Assembly (NCBI GenBank): GCA_002451755.1
Contig: DKDF01000082.1
Span: 1 to 5,038 of the forward strand
Origin: Ruminococcaceae bacterium UBA6855
Lineage (GTDB): Bacteria > Bacillota > Clostridia > Oscillospirales > Acutalibacteraceae
DNA length: 5,038 bases
Direction of reading: 5' to 3'
The notes beneath the pieces are model-generated. The model saw nothing but the letters and a program-made list of their open reading frames with translations. It had not been told where the DNA came from and did not search any database. Below are positions 1 to 5,038 of this stretch, in pieces. Positions within the stretch are counted from its first letter, which is position 1. The number at the start of each line of letters is the position of its first letter. A program made the translations under genes and the position numbers.

Positions 1-603
1 GAAAAATACAGACTGCAACACCTTGTTGGTTCAGAATAAAAGGGGAAATCTACGTTTATTCATCAGGATAAGCCGCATTTGCGAGAGAAGATATTTTACA
101 TATACCCCTCTCTTCGTGCCGACCACAGACAAAAATTCCTTGGATTTCAACCCTAAATCGCACATAAATCCATCCTATCCAGTCAGAAATGGGGGTAGAC
201 ATTCTCTGCCTCTGACCGTCAAGATTTGTATTTACTTCCGATGAATATTGCCAAGACGGTTTTGCAAATTAAACTGTGAACACTTTCCAAACGAACCGGA
301 TTTGCAGAGATTTTCGGGCAAAGCTGGCGTGAAATCAGGTGAGAAAAATCAATGCTTGCCGGATTCGTAAAGTATCTGCCATCTGCGCGTATGGATTGCA
401 CCATTCAGCGATTCACGGTATCGTGTAGCCGGTGTGCAGTTTCGCGTGACCTTTTGCGGTTTGGCTGGTTATCGTCCGATTTCGTGAAATGCAAAGGTGC
501 GCCTTATGTACAGGGCATCGAATATGTCGCCCAAAATCGCCAGAAACGAAAAAACCTTGTGCCGCATTCGATACGCAGCACAGGGCTAAAGCTGATTCAG
601 AAC

Positions 604-610
604 TGTCGAA
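604..610 (+). promoter_or_regulatory. Candidate Spo0A-binding site (0A box)
   Basis: The heptamer TGTCGAA matches the Spo0A box consensus exactly and sits five bases upstream of the predicted -35 element of the acetyltransferase promoter. Scanning both strands by eye, I found no other perfect copy in the window. A 7-mer is expected by chance roughly once in every two windows of this size (both strands counted), so position is the only support. Confidence 0.25.
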
Positions 611-615
611 GTAGG

Positions 616-644
616 TGGATTTATTCACAATACTATGCTATAAT
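616..644 (+). promoter_or_regulatory. Sigma-A promoter of the GNAT gene (extended -10)
   Basis: A perfect TATAAT at 639-644 is preceded by TG at 636-637 with one base between, which is an extended -10. A weak -35 (TGGATT, 616-621) lies 17 bp upstream. Transcription would start near 651, giving a leader of about 38 nt before the ATG at 689. The extended -10 can compensate for the poor -35 box. Confidence 0.65.
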
Positions 645-688
645 CAAATAAAAAATTTAGCAGTCGCAATTTTGGCGGAGGGAGACTA

Positions 689-1141
689 ATGGAGTACCGA
701 ATTGCAACAATTTCTGATTGCGAAGCGTTGTCTGACATTAGAATGCAGATGAGAAAAGAGCTTGATGCTGACTTCAATTCAGAGCTAATTTATGCAGAAA
801 CATTGGACTTTTTCAAACGCAACATTAAAAACGGAACACACATTGCTTTTATCTGTGAACACAACAGGCAGACGATCGCAACAGCAGGCATTACATTGTT
901 TGAAATTATGCCGACAACGGAACACCCGAACGGCAAAGTGGCACGACTTATGAATATGTATGTTGAACCTTTTTACCGAAAAAGAGGGATTGCGAAAGAA
1001 TTGCTGCACCGCGTAATGCTATACGCAGAGGATCAGCAGATTGAAAAGGTTGTGCTGAACCCGTCTCAGATGGGGAAATCTTTGTATGTGAATTATGGCT
1101 TTCGTTTGGTATCTGACGAGTATTCTTTTTATCTGCACTGA
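689..1141 (+). CDS. GNAT family N-acetyltransferase
   Basis: A 150-residue protein of the single-domain GNAT size. It should transfer an acetyl group from acetyl-CoA to an amine; the substrate cannot be read from the sequence. The acetyl-CoA binding motif A is clear: strand beta-4 around LMNMYVEP (87-94), then Arg97-Lys-Arg-Gly100-Ile-Ala102, matching R/Q-x-x-G-x-G/A, with the following helix carrying KELLHRVM. The late GNAT signature is SLYVNYGF (131-138), where the Tyr near the end often acts as general acid. There is no signal peptide, so it is cytoplasmic. The ATG at 689 has the ribosome binding site GGAGG at 677-681, seven bases upstream. The gene is monocistronic, with its own promoter and terminator. 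Its GC content (about 42 %) is far below that of the sporulation genes, which hints at a different origin. Confidence 0.88.
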   Translation: MEYRIATISDCEALSDIRMQMRKELDADFNSELIYAETLDFFKRNIKNGTHIAFICEHNRQTIATAGITLFEIMPTTEHPNGKVARLMNMYVEPFYRKRGIAKELLHRVMLYAEDQQIEKVVLNPSQMGKSLYVNYGFRLVSDEYSFYLH

Positions 1142-1198
1142 GTTGCCTTGAAGAGTATGCAACTTCCGATTTGCAATCATCTTCCTAAAAACGCAAAC

Positions 1199-1250
1199 AC
1201 ACCCCGCACCGTGCGTCCTGTAAACGCACGGTGCGGGGTGTTCGTTCCAT
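1199..1250. terminator. Strong intrinsic terminator after the GNAT gene
   Basis: The arms at 1199-1216 and 1224-1241 are perfectly complementary (18 bp, mostly GC) around a 7-nt loop, and T-rich sequence follows (TTCGTTCC). The T run is interrupted, but the stem is very strong. On the other strand the stem is followed by GTTTGCGTTTTT, so the hairpin could stop transcription both ways. It lies 57 bp after the GNAT stop codon. Confidence 0.8.
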
Positions 1251-1396
1251 TATGCAGCTTTTGTCAGATACACGATCCCGGTTGCTAAGTCCCTGCGTCG
1301 TATACTAAAAATAGGCTTTGATTGTAGATTTCTGATTGTATCTGCACCGCTGTTTTTCTTGTCATGCTTTATGCAAGGTTGTCTTTTAAGTGCTTT
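1251..1396. other. Intergenic stretch, nothing recognised
   Basis: AT-leaning sequence between the GNAT terminator and the hairpin-rich element. Open frames on the - strand (about 1250-1480 and 1386-1652) have no domain, no convincing ribosome binding site and cross the repeat-like hairpins, so they are not called. No RNA gene is seen. Confidence 0.5.
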
Positions 1397-1500
1397 GCAA
1401 ATGAAATTTGCCGTGAAATCTATTCGCCCCCGCAGGAAAGCTGTCGCGAAGTGAGCGAGGGGTTGTTTCGCTTCGCTCAAAGTAAGTAGGGGCAGATATC
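1397..1500. repeat. Hairpin-rich MITE/REP-like intergenic element
   Basis: Three nested signs of structure lie here. A perfect hairpin GCAAAT-GAA-ATTTGC sits at 1397-1411. TGAGCGA (1452-1458) and TCGCTCA (1473-1479) form a second stem, extended inward by a G.T and a G-C pair. The outer sequences TATTCGCCCC (1421-1430) and GGGGCAGATA (1489-1498) are inverted repeats matching at 8 of 10 positions, giving an element of about 78 bp with imperfect terminal inverted repeats and no coding capacity. Such small palindromic elements are common between genes in Oscillospirales-type genomes. Only one copy is in the window, so its repeated nature is inferred. Confidence 0.45.
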
Positions 1501-1628
1501 ATGTCAAGCGAAACATGGTAAACAGTAGTGTAAGCACATGGTATACAATTATTAATATTAAAATTTTCCATCTTTTTTTGCCCTTTGTTTTCCGGCGATA
1601 ATGCTGCACGGCGCGGAAAAAATAACGG

Positions 1629-1645
1629 TGTCCGCACTGCGGACA
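1629..1645 (+). promoter_or_regulatory. Leader hairpin upstream of spoIVB
   Basis: TGTCCGC (1629-1635) and GCGGACA (1639-1645) pair perfectly around a 3-nt loop and end 11 bp before the G-rich ribosome binding site (1656-1660). There is no T run after it, so it is not a terminator. It may affect translation or mRNA stability, or be incidental. Confidence 0.35.
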
Positions 1646-1666
1646 AAATCAAAAAGGGGGCGGAGC

Positions 1667-2860
1667 ATGAAGCAAATCATAAGATTTTTCAGCGCGGTCG
1701 CGCTCATGCTCTCGGTGGGAATTTTTTCCTGCGTCGCTTACGGTGATATCCAGCTGCCCGACGAATACAGCGTCGTCGCGGGCAGCGGCGCCGATATCGG
1801 CGAGAGCGTGTTTTCTGCGTCCGCGTCCGCATCGCCGCAGGGCGAATATGAGCTTGAGGTAAAAGCGTTCGGGGTGTTCCCGGTCAAGACCGCAAGGGTG
1901 AAAGTGTCTCAGCGCAGATATGTCACCGTCGGCGGCGAAATTTTCGGCATCAGGCTCTATACGCGCGGCGTGCTGATAGTCGGGAGCGAGGAGATCGAAA
2001 CAGTGTCGGGTGCAGTTGACCCGGCGGCTCGCGCGGGGCTGAAAAAGGGCGATATTATTTTAGAGATAAACGGCTCGCCCGTCAGCCGGAACAATGATAT
2101 CTCCTCCGCCGTTGAGTCGAGCGGCGGCGATGAGGTCGAGCTGCTCATCGAGCGCGCAGGCAAAAAGCAGACGGTGAAACTCCTGCCCGCGCGGAGCAAA
2201 CTTGACGGCAAATTCAAAGCCGGTCTGTGGGTGCGCGACTCGTCGGCGGGGATAGGAACAGTAACTTTCTACGACCGCAAAAACGGAATTTTTGCGGGGC
2301 TCGGTCACGCGGTCTGCGATGTTGACACGGGTGAGGAGCTGCCGATATCCGGCGGCGACGCGGTCAATGCCGCGGTAAAAGGCTGCTATAAGGGCAAGGA
2401 CGGTTCGCCCGGCGAGCTGTGCGGCGTGTTCGCGCCGGGAGAGATAGGCGAGCTCTATGAAAACTGCGGTATCGGCGTTTACGGCGCTTTTAGCGAATTG
2501 CCGAAAACCGGGGAGATGCCCGTGGCGATAGCCGACGAAGTCAAAACCGGCAAGGCGCAGATAATCTCGACCGTCGATGCGGACGGACCGCAGTATTATG
2601 ATATCGAGATAACGAAGATCTATACAAAAAGCGGTCAGCGCAACATGATAATCGAGGTGCGCGACAAGCGGCTTATCGAAAAAACCGGCGGCATAGTCCA
2701 GGGTATGAGCGGCAGCCCGATAGTCCAGAACGGTATGCTGGTCGGCGCGGTGACCCATGTTTTTATCAACGATCCGCTCAAGGGCTACGCGATATTTGCC
2801 CAGACGATGGCGGAGGAGGCGGAGCGCATATCTTCGCCCGGATATTCCGCCGCTTCGTAA
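1667..2860 (+). CDS. spoIVB: SpoIVB serine peptidase (S55 family), stage IV sporulation
   Basis: A 397-residue protein against about 426 in Bacillus subtilis. In that model it is made in the forespore, secreted into the intermembrane space, and cleaves the SpoIVFA/BofA brake on SpoIVFB so that pro-sigma-K is processed. Residues 6-24 form a hydrophobic signal or anchor segment. A PDZ domain spans about 92-175, with the GLKKGDIILEINGSPV core at 124-139. The S55 peptidase domain follows with a complete triad: His214 in GLGH, Asp333 in VRDKR and Ser348 in GMSGSP; the 15-residue Asp-Ser spacing equals that of the B. subtilis enzyme. The conserved tail AVTHVFINDP is at 361-370. I chose the ATG at 1667 because AAGGGGG lies at 1654-1660 and the signal segment starts at once; the in-frame ATG at 1601 has no ribosome binding site and would add an unrelated 22-residue extension. 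spo0A follows 109 bp downstream, the classic order. Whether the SpoIVF target exists in this organism cannot be seen. Confidence 0.96.
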   Translation: MKQIIRFFSAVALMLSVGIFSCVAYGDIQLPDEYSVVAGSGADIGESVFSASASASPQGEYELEVKAFGVFPVKTARVKVSQRRYVTVGGEIFGIRLYTRGVLIVGSEEIETVSGAVDPAARAGLKKGDIILEINGSPVSRNNDISSAVESSGGDEVELLIERAGKKQTVKLLPARSKLDGKFKAGLWVRDSSAGIGTVTFYDRKNGIFAGLGHAVCDVDTGEELPISGGDAVNAAVKGCYKGKDGSPGELCGVFAPGEIGELYENCGIGVYGAFSELPKTGEMPVAIADEVKTGKAQIISTVDADGPQYYDIEITKIYTKSGQRNMIIEVRDKRLIEKTGGIVQGMSGSPIVQNGMLVGAVTHVFINDPLKGYAIFAQTMAEEAERISSPGYSAAS

Positions 2861-2880
2861 CGAAGTCGGAGCATAAAATA

Positions 2881-2910
2881 AAAATTGCCAAAAAATGGTA
2901 ATTTATTATT
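2881..2910 (+). terminator. Possible weak terminator between spoIVB and spo0A
   Basis: AAATTGCCA (2882-2890) and TGGTAATTT (2896-2904) can form a 9-bp stem with one G.U pair around five A residues, followed by ATTATT. The stem is AT-rich and weak, so it could at most attenuate read-through from spoIVB. It overlaps the upstream edge of the spo0A promoter. Confidence 0.3.
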
Positions 2911-2937
2911 GACATTTATTCCCATATATGGTAAAAT
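2909..2937 (+). promoter_or_regulatory. Sigma-A promoter of spo0A
   Basis: A perfect -35 TTGACA (2909-2914) and the -10 TAAAAT (2932-2937, five of six consensus bases) are separated by exactly 17 bp. The start would be near 2944, giving a leader of about 26 nt, and the ribosome binding site GGAGGT at 2957-2962 is seven bases before the ATG. In B. subtilis spo0A has a vegetative sigma-A promoter and a sigma-H promoter; I see only a sigma-A type here and no clear sigma-H match. Confidence 0.8.
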
Positions 2938-2969
2938 CCAATTGAAAAATCAACCCGGAGGTACTAATT

Positions 2970-3743
2970 ATGGGAAAAATGTTAAAAATCATGCTTGCAC
3001 AGGACACGGACACTCAGACGGGCTGCGCAGCGGCACTGCGGGCAAACGGCTTTGAGGTCGAAACAGTTCGAAAAGACGGCGCGCAGATACTCCGCCTTTT
3101 CAGGCAGGGAAGCAGACCGGACGTGCTCATCATGGACGCTTTCATGCAGGGCACGGACGCTATAGGCGTGCTCGGCGGACTTGCCGACATGCACCTTGAG
3201 CCGCGCCCGCTGGTGTTCGTGACCGCGTCGAACGCGAATCCGCGCCTTGAGCAGGAGATAACGCAGAGCGGCGCAGACTACTATTTCATCAAGCCCTTTG
3301 ACACGCAGATGCTCGCCCAGAGAATAAAACAGCTGACCGGGCTTTCCGCCCCGGCGCAGGGAAACATAGTTGCTTTTTCCGCGCAGGACAACAGCCTTGA
3401 GGTCACAGTCTCCGAGATAATGCACCGCATCGGCGTGCCGGCGCACATAAAGGGCTATCAGTATCTGCGCGAGGCGATAATCCTCGCGGTCAACGACGAC
3501 GAGATTATGAATTCCGTCACGAAGCTTCTCTATCCTACGGTCGCAAAGACCTTCAAAACCACTCCGTCGCGCGTTGAGCGCGCCATTCGCCACGCAATCG
3601 AGGTCGCCTGGGACAGAGGCGATGTCGATGTGCTCAACTCCTATTTCGGCTACACTATCCAGAACTCCCGCGGCAAGCCGACCAACAGCGAATTTATCGC
3701 AATGATATCCGACAAATTGAAGCTCAACCTGAAAATTTCTTAA
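2970..3743 (+). CDS. spo0A: Spo0A, master sporulation response regulator
   Basis: A 257-residue cytoplasmic transcription factor (267 in B. subtilis) that, once phosphorylated, binds 0A boxes and commits the cell to sporulation. The receiver domain covers about 4-122: Asp12 of the acidic pocket, phospho-acceptor Asp56 in VLIMD, Thr85 in FVTAS and Lys108 in FIKPFD. Asp56 and Lys108 fall at the same numbers as in B. subtilis. A short linker (about 123-142) leads to the Spo0A-specific effector domain (143-257), which is nearly textbook: IGVPAHIKGY (154-163), YLREAI, the DNA-recognition helix SRVERAIRHAIEVAW (200-214) and KPTNSEFIAM (236-245). Departures from the usual receiver are Gln11 where the first acidic residue stands, Gln60 instead of the proline after DxxM, and Ala64 in place of Gly. 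The effector domain leaves no doubt about identity. It has its own promoter behind spoIVB and faces a convergent hydrolase gene. Confidence 0.97.
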   Translation: MGKMLKIMLAQDTDTQTGCAAALRANGFEVETVRKDGAQILRLFRQGSRPDVLIMDAFMQGTDAIGVLGGLADMHLEPRPLVFVTASNANPRLEQEITQSGADYYFIKPFDTQMLAQRIKQLTGLSAPAQGNIVAFSAQDNSLEVTVSEIMHRIGVPAHIKGYQYLREAIILAVNDDEIMNSVTKLLYPTVAKTFKTTPSRVERAIRHAIEVAWDRGDVDVLNSYFGYTIQNSRGKPTNSEFIAMISDKLKLNLKIS

Positions 3744-3750
3744 TCAATAT

Positions 3751-3798
3751 CGAAAGAAAACCTCCGCATGACTTTTGCCATACGGAGGTAATTTTATT
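3751..3798. terminator. Bidirectional terminator between convergent spo0A and hydrolase genes
   Basis: CCTCCGCATG (3761-3770) pairs with CATACGGAGG (3779-3788) with one mismatch and an 8-nt loop; an A-T pair extends the base. The - strand copy is followed by TTTTCTTT, a good U tract for ending the hydrolase transcript. The + strand copy is followed by TAATTTTATT, adequate for spo0A. The + side tail overlaps the last codons of the hydrolase gene, so the two genes share one compact stop signal. Confidence 0.82.
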
Positions 3799-4714
3799 AG
3801 CCCTGCGTGAGCGTGAGGCTCGCCGTTATCGGGAAATGATCGCTCGGATAGACTCCGTCGTAGGTCGTTCTGACAACATTGTAGCTGTTGACCTTGAAGC
3901 CGGTCTTGGAGATCATTATGTAGTCGATGCAGTCGTCGTCGAGGCGCTTGCCCCAGTTCTGATAGGTGCAGCTCTTTATCGGGTCTTTAGTCTGATACTT
4001 GACGTCAAAAAAGTTCTCGGTCGCGCTGCGATATGTCTCGGTGTCTTCTTCTGCATTGAAGTCGCCCATTATCATCGCGGGCAGCGAGCCGAACTGCGCT
4101 ATCTTGTCGAGCACAACGCCGATGCCCTTTATCCTCGCCTCTTCGCTGACATGGTCGAGATGCGTGTTGAACACGACAAATTCGAGCCCCGTCTGCTTCT
4201 CCTTGAGGATAACATAGCTGCAAATTCGATAGCACGCGGAATCCCAGTCCTTGCTCATCTTTTCGGGAGTCTCGGAGAGCCAGAACGAGCCTTTGCCGAT
4301 AAGGTCGTAGAGGTCGGTGCGGTAGAACACCGGGCAGCCCTCGGAGAAAGCGGATTCGTCGCGGAAGGTTATGACCGAGTCATAGCCCTGAAGCGTGCGG
4401 CACATATAATTATACTGCCACTTCGTCGCCTCCTGGAATCCGATAATAGTCGGCGCTTCCGTTTCGATGTTTTTGACAATGAGATCGGCGCGATAGAACC
4501 AGCTGGTTTTGCCCGTGTCCATGACGTTTGCGCAGCGCAGGTTGCAGCTCATGATGCGCATCTCCCCGCGCTCGAGCGGCTTATCCTCGATGACCGCGGC
4601 GTGCTGATTCTGCTTATAGCGCGGATAGTATATGCAGAAAATGCACGCGACTGTGATGAGCGTCGCAAGCACGACACACAGCAGGCAGATAAAAACCTTC
4701 GTGCCTTGTTTCAT
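3797..4714 (-). CDS. Membrane-anchored endonuclease/exonuclease/phosphatase family hydrolase
   Basis: A 305-residue protein with the EEP (DNase I / exonuclease III / sphingomyelinase-like) fold, a metal-dependent phosphodiesterase or phosphatase. Lys2 and Lys6 precede a hydrophobic segment at about 7-30, followed by basic residues and a linker to about 50, so the catalytic domain is probably tethered outside the membrane. All fold motifs are present in order: MSCNLR with Asn58, GFQEAT with Glu95, FNTHLDH with His185 and Asp187, MGDFNAEED with Asp218 and Asn220, Asp264 in CIDYIMI, and PSDHFP with catalytic His293. The ATG at 4714 has AGGAG eight bases upstream (4723-4727). The substrate (DNA, phospholipid or sugar/inositol phosphate) cannot be decided. 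It converges on spo0A and shares its terminator; a role in sporulation is not shown. Cys10, Cys13, Cys24 and Cys27 all lie in the membrane segment, and TVAC around Cys24 is a loose lipobox. Confidence 0.9.
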   Translation of the reverse strand: MKQGTKVFICLLCVVLATLITVACIFCIYYPRYKQNQHAAVIEDKPLERGEMRIMSCNLRCANVMDTGKTSWFYRADLIVKNIETEAPTIIGFQEATKWQYNYMCRTLQGYDSVITFRDESAFSEGCPVFYRTDLYDLIGKGSFWLSETPEKMSKDWDSACYRICSYVILKEKQTGLEFVVFNTHLDHVSEEARIKGIGVVLDKIAQFGSLPAMIMGDFNAEEDTETYRSATENFFDVKYQTKDPIKSCTYQNWGKRLDDDCIDYIMISKTGFKVNSYNVVRTTYDGVYPSDHFPITASLTLTQG

Positions 4715-4737
4715 TTGATCCTCTCCTTTGATAAAAA

Positions 4738-4767
4738 ATTATATATCCTGTGCGCCGCGCGCACTGA
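4738..4767 (-). promoter_or_regulatory. Possible promoter of the hydrolase gene with palindrome in the spacer
   Basis: Reading the - strand, TATAAT lies at 4743-4738. No good -35 box is found 16-18 bp upstream. A perfect GC-rich palindrome, GTGCGC and GCGCAC around CGC (4750-4764), fills the spacer position and could be a regulator site. The leader would be only about 17 nt and begin just before the ribosome binding site. The call rests on the -10 match alone. Confidence 0.35.
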
Positions 4768-4889
4768 GTTCCGAGGTTGAATTTTAGTTTGAGGTTAAAA
4801 TATGTCTTTGCAGGGAATATGACCTGATAATAACAGCACTATAATGTGGGCGTACTTGGTTGGCGATAATGTGATTTTACAGGGCTGTT
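4768..4889. other. Intergenic stretch upstream of the hydrolase gene
   Basis: AT-leaning sequence with no gene that I recognise. An open frame of 79 codons on the - strand (4795-5034) runs through the hairpin cluster to its right, lacks a domain and has no convincing ribosome binding site, so it is not called. Confidence 0.5.
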
Positions 4890-4900
4890 GTGGAGCCGGT

Positions 4901-4991
4901 TTGTAGGGGTCGGCGACCTCGACGACCCTTTGACGCGTGAGCGTCACGGTGTTCTTTATGGGTTTAAGTAACCCACTCAGTCGCTTCGCGA
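4901..4991. repeat. Cluster of four small hairpins, probable dispersed intergenic repeat
   Basis: Four inverted repeats follow one another within 90 bp. GGGTCG (4907-4912) pairs with CGACCC (4923-4928). TGACGC (4931-4936) pairs perfectly with GCGTCA (4941-4946) around GTGA, a GNRA-type loop. TGGGTT (4959-4964) pairs with AACCCA (4970-4975). TCGC (4981-4984) pairs with GCGA (4988-4991). The opening TTGTAGGGGTCGGCGACC is of the kind seen at the edge of intergenic repeats in Oscillospirales-type genomes, from general familiarity only. The right end may lie beyond the window. Confidence 0.45.
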
Positions 4992-5038
4992 GGGAGCCGA
5001 AAGCAGGCGAACAAAGTGTGTAGAGTAGTAACATAGTA

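Larger units (their letters stand above)
1..650. other. Gene-poor region, no convincing gene; possibly repeat-derived
   Basis: No frame in this stretch has a recognisable domain together with a good ribosome binding site. Open frames of 48-99 codons occur on both strands and overlap one another (for example + 352-651, - 219-404, - 413-628). A further 48-codon frame lies on the - strand at 56-202; it stays open well upstream of its ATG, but only a weak purine-rich stretch precedes that ATG. The encoded peptides are rich in Arg, Cys and Ser, have no clear hydrophobic core or motif, and look like translated non-coding DNA. I see no tRNA cloverleaf or rRNA. The last 50 bases contain the promoter of the downstream acetyltransferase. 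The stretch may be a dispersed repeat or the remnant of an older gene, but I cannot test copy number from the window. Confidence 0.5.

Noticed and set aside
1141..1164. Inverted repeat AGTTGC/GCAACT right at the GNAT stop codon
   Set aside because: A 6-bp stem with a 12-nt loop and no T run; the strong terminator at 1199-1241 explains the end of the transcript.
1601..1666. Upstream in-frame ATG as the start of spoIVB
   Set aside because: There is no ribosome binding site before it, the extra 22 residues cover the leader hairpin and the G-rich ribosome binding site, and they would push the signal segment inward.
2060..2758. Open frame of 232 codons on the - strand inside spoIVB
   Set aside because: It is the antisense of the PDZ and peptidase domains, with no motif of its own.
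2853..2865. Hairpin CTTCG-TAA-CGAAG with the spoIVB stop codon in its loop
   Set aside because: The stem is only 5 bp with no T run, so it is not a terminator and is probably incidental.
2908..2916. 0A-box-like TGTCAAT on the - strand over the spo0A -35 box
   Set aside because: It arises from the TTGACA -35 hexamer itself and matches the box imperfectly.
2982..3593. Open frame of 203 codons on the - strand inside spo0A
   Set aside because: It is the antisense of a fully conserved gene, with Arg/His/Val-rich shadow composition.
3836..4780. Open frame of 314 codons on the + strand opposite the hydrolase gene
   Set aside because: It is longer than the hydrolase frame but has no recognisable domain and no ribosome binding site; the - strand frame has every EEP motif and a good start. 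The + frame is an antisense shadow in GC-rich DNA.

Overview
The window carries a sporulation core from the Clostridia side of the Firmicutes. The adjacent pair spoIVB - spo0A on the + strand is the hallmark: a PDZ-containing S55 serine peptidase that signals between forespore and mother cell, followed by the master sporulation response regulator. The pair has about 58-60 % GC by hand count of sampled stretches. Together with the style of the intergenic repeats, this suggests a gut-type member of the Oscillospirales/Ruminococcaceae; that placement is inference, while 'endospore-forming lineage' is strongly supported.

Layout. Positions 1-650 hold no convincing gene, only short open frames on both strands, and look like non-coding or repeat-like DNA. 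A strong extended -10 promoter at 616-644 then drives a monocistronic GNAT acetyltransferase (689-1141), which ends in an 18-bp perfect terminator hairpin. This left part is visibly poorer in GC (about 42 % in the GNAT gene) and looks like accessory DNA. Positions 1142-1666 are a second gene-poor gap with a small hairpin-rich, MITE/REP-like element (about 1397-1500) and the leader of spoIVB.

The sporulation block is spoIVB (1667-2860, full catalytic triad and PDZ domain) and spo0A (2970-3743). The 109-bp gap between them carries its own near-consensus sigma-A promoter and a good ribosome binding site, so spo0A need not depend on read-through. spo0A ends at a hairpin shared with a convergent gene on the - strand (3797-4714). 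That gene encodes an endonuclease/exonuclease/phosphatase-fold hydrolase with an N-terminal membrane segment, so its catalytic domain probably lies outside the cytoplasm. Upstream of it, 4890-5038 is a run of small hairpins typical of a dispersed intergenic repeat.

How the genes work together: Spo0A~P starts sporulation, and SpoIVB acts late, in the space between the two forespore membranes. The hydrolase has no demonstrated link beyond its position. The most notable points are the unusual receiver domain of Spo0A (phospho-Asp56 and Lys108 kept, but Gln11 in the acidic pair and Gln60 for the usual proline), the membrane-tethered hydrolase beside spo0A, a perfect 0A box next to the acetyltransferase promoter, and the repeat-like islands. 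I see no CRISPR array, rRNA, tRNA, transposase or clearly new multi-gene system.
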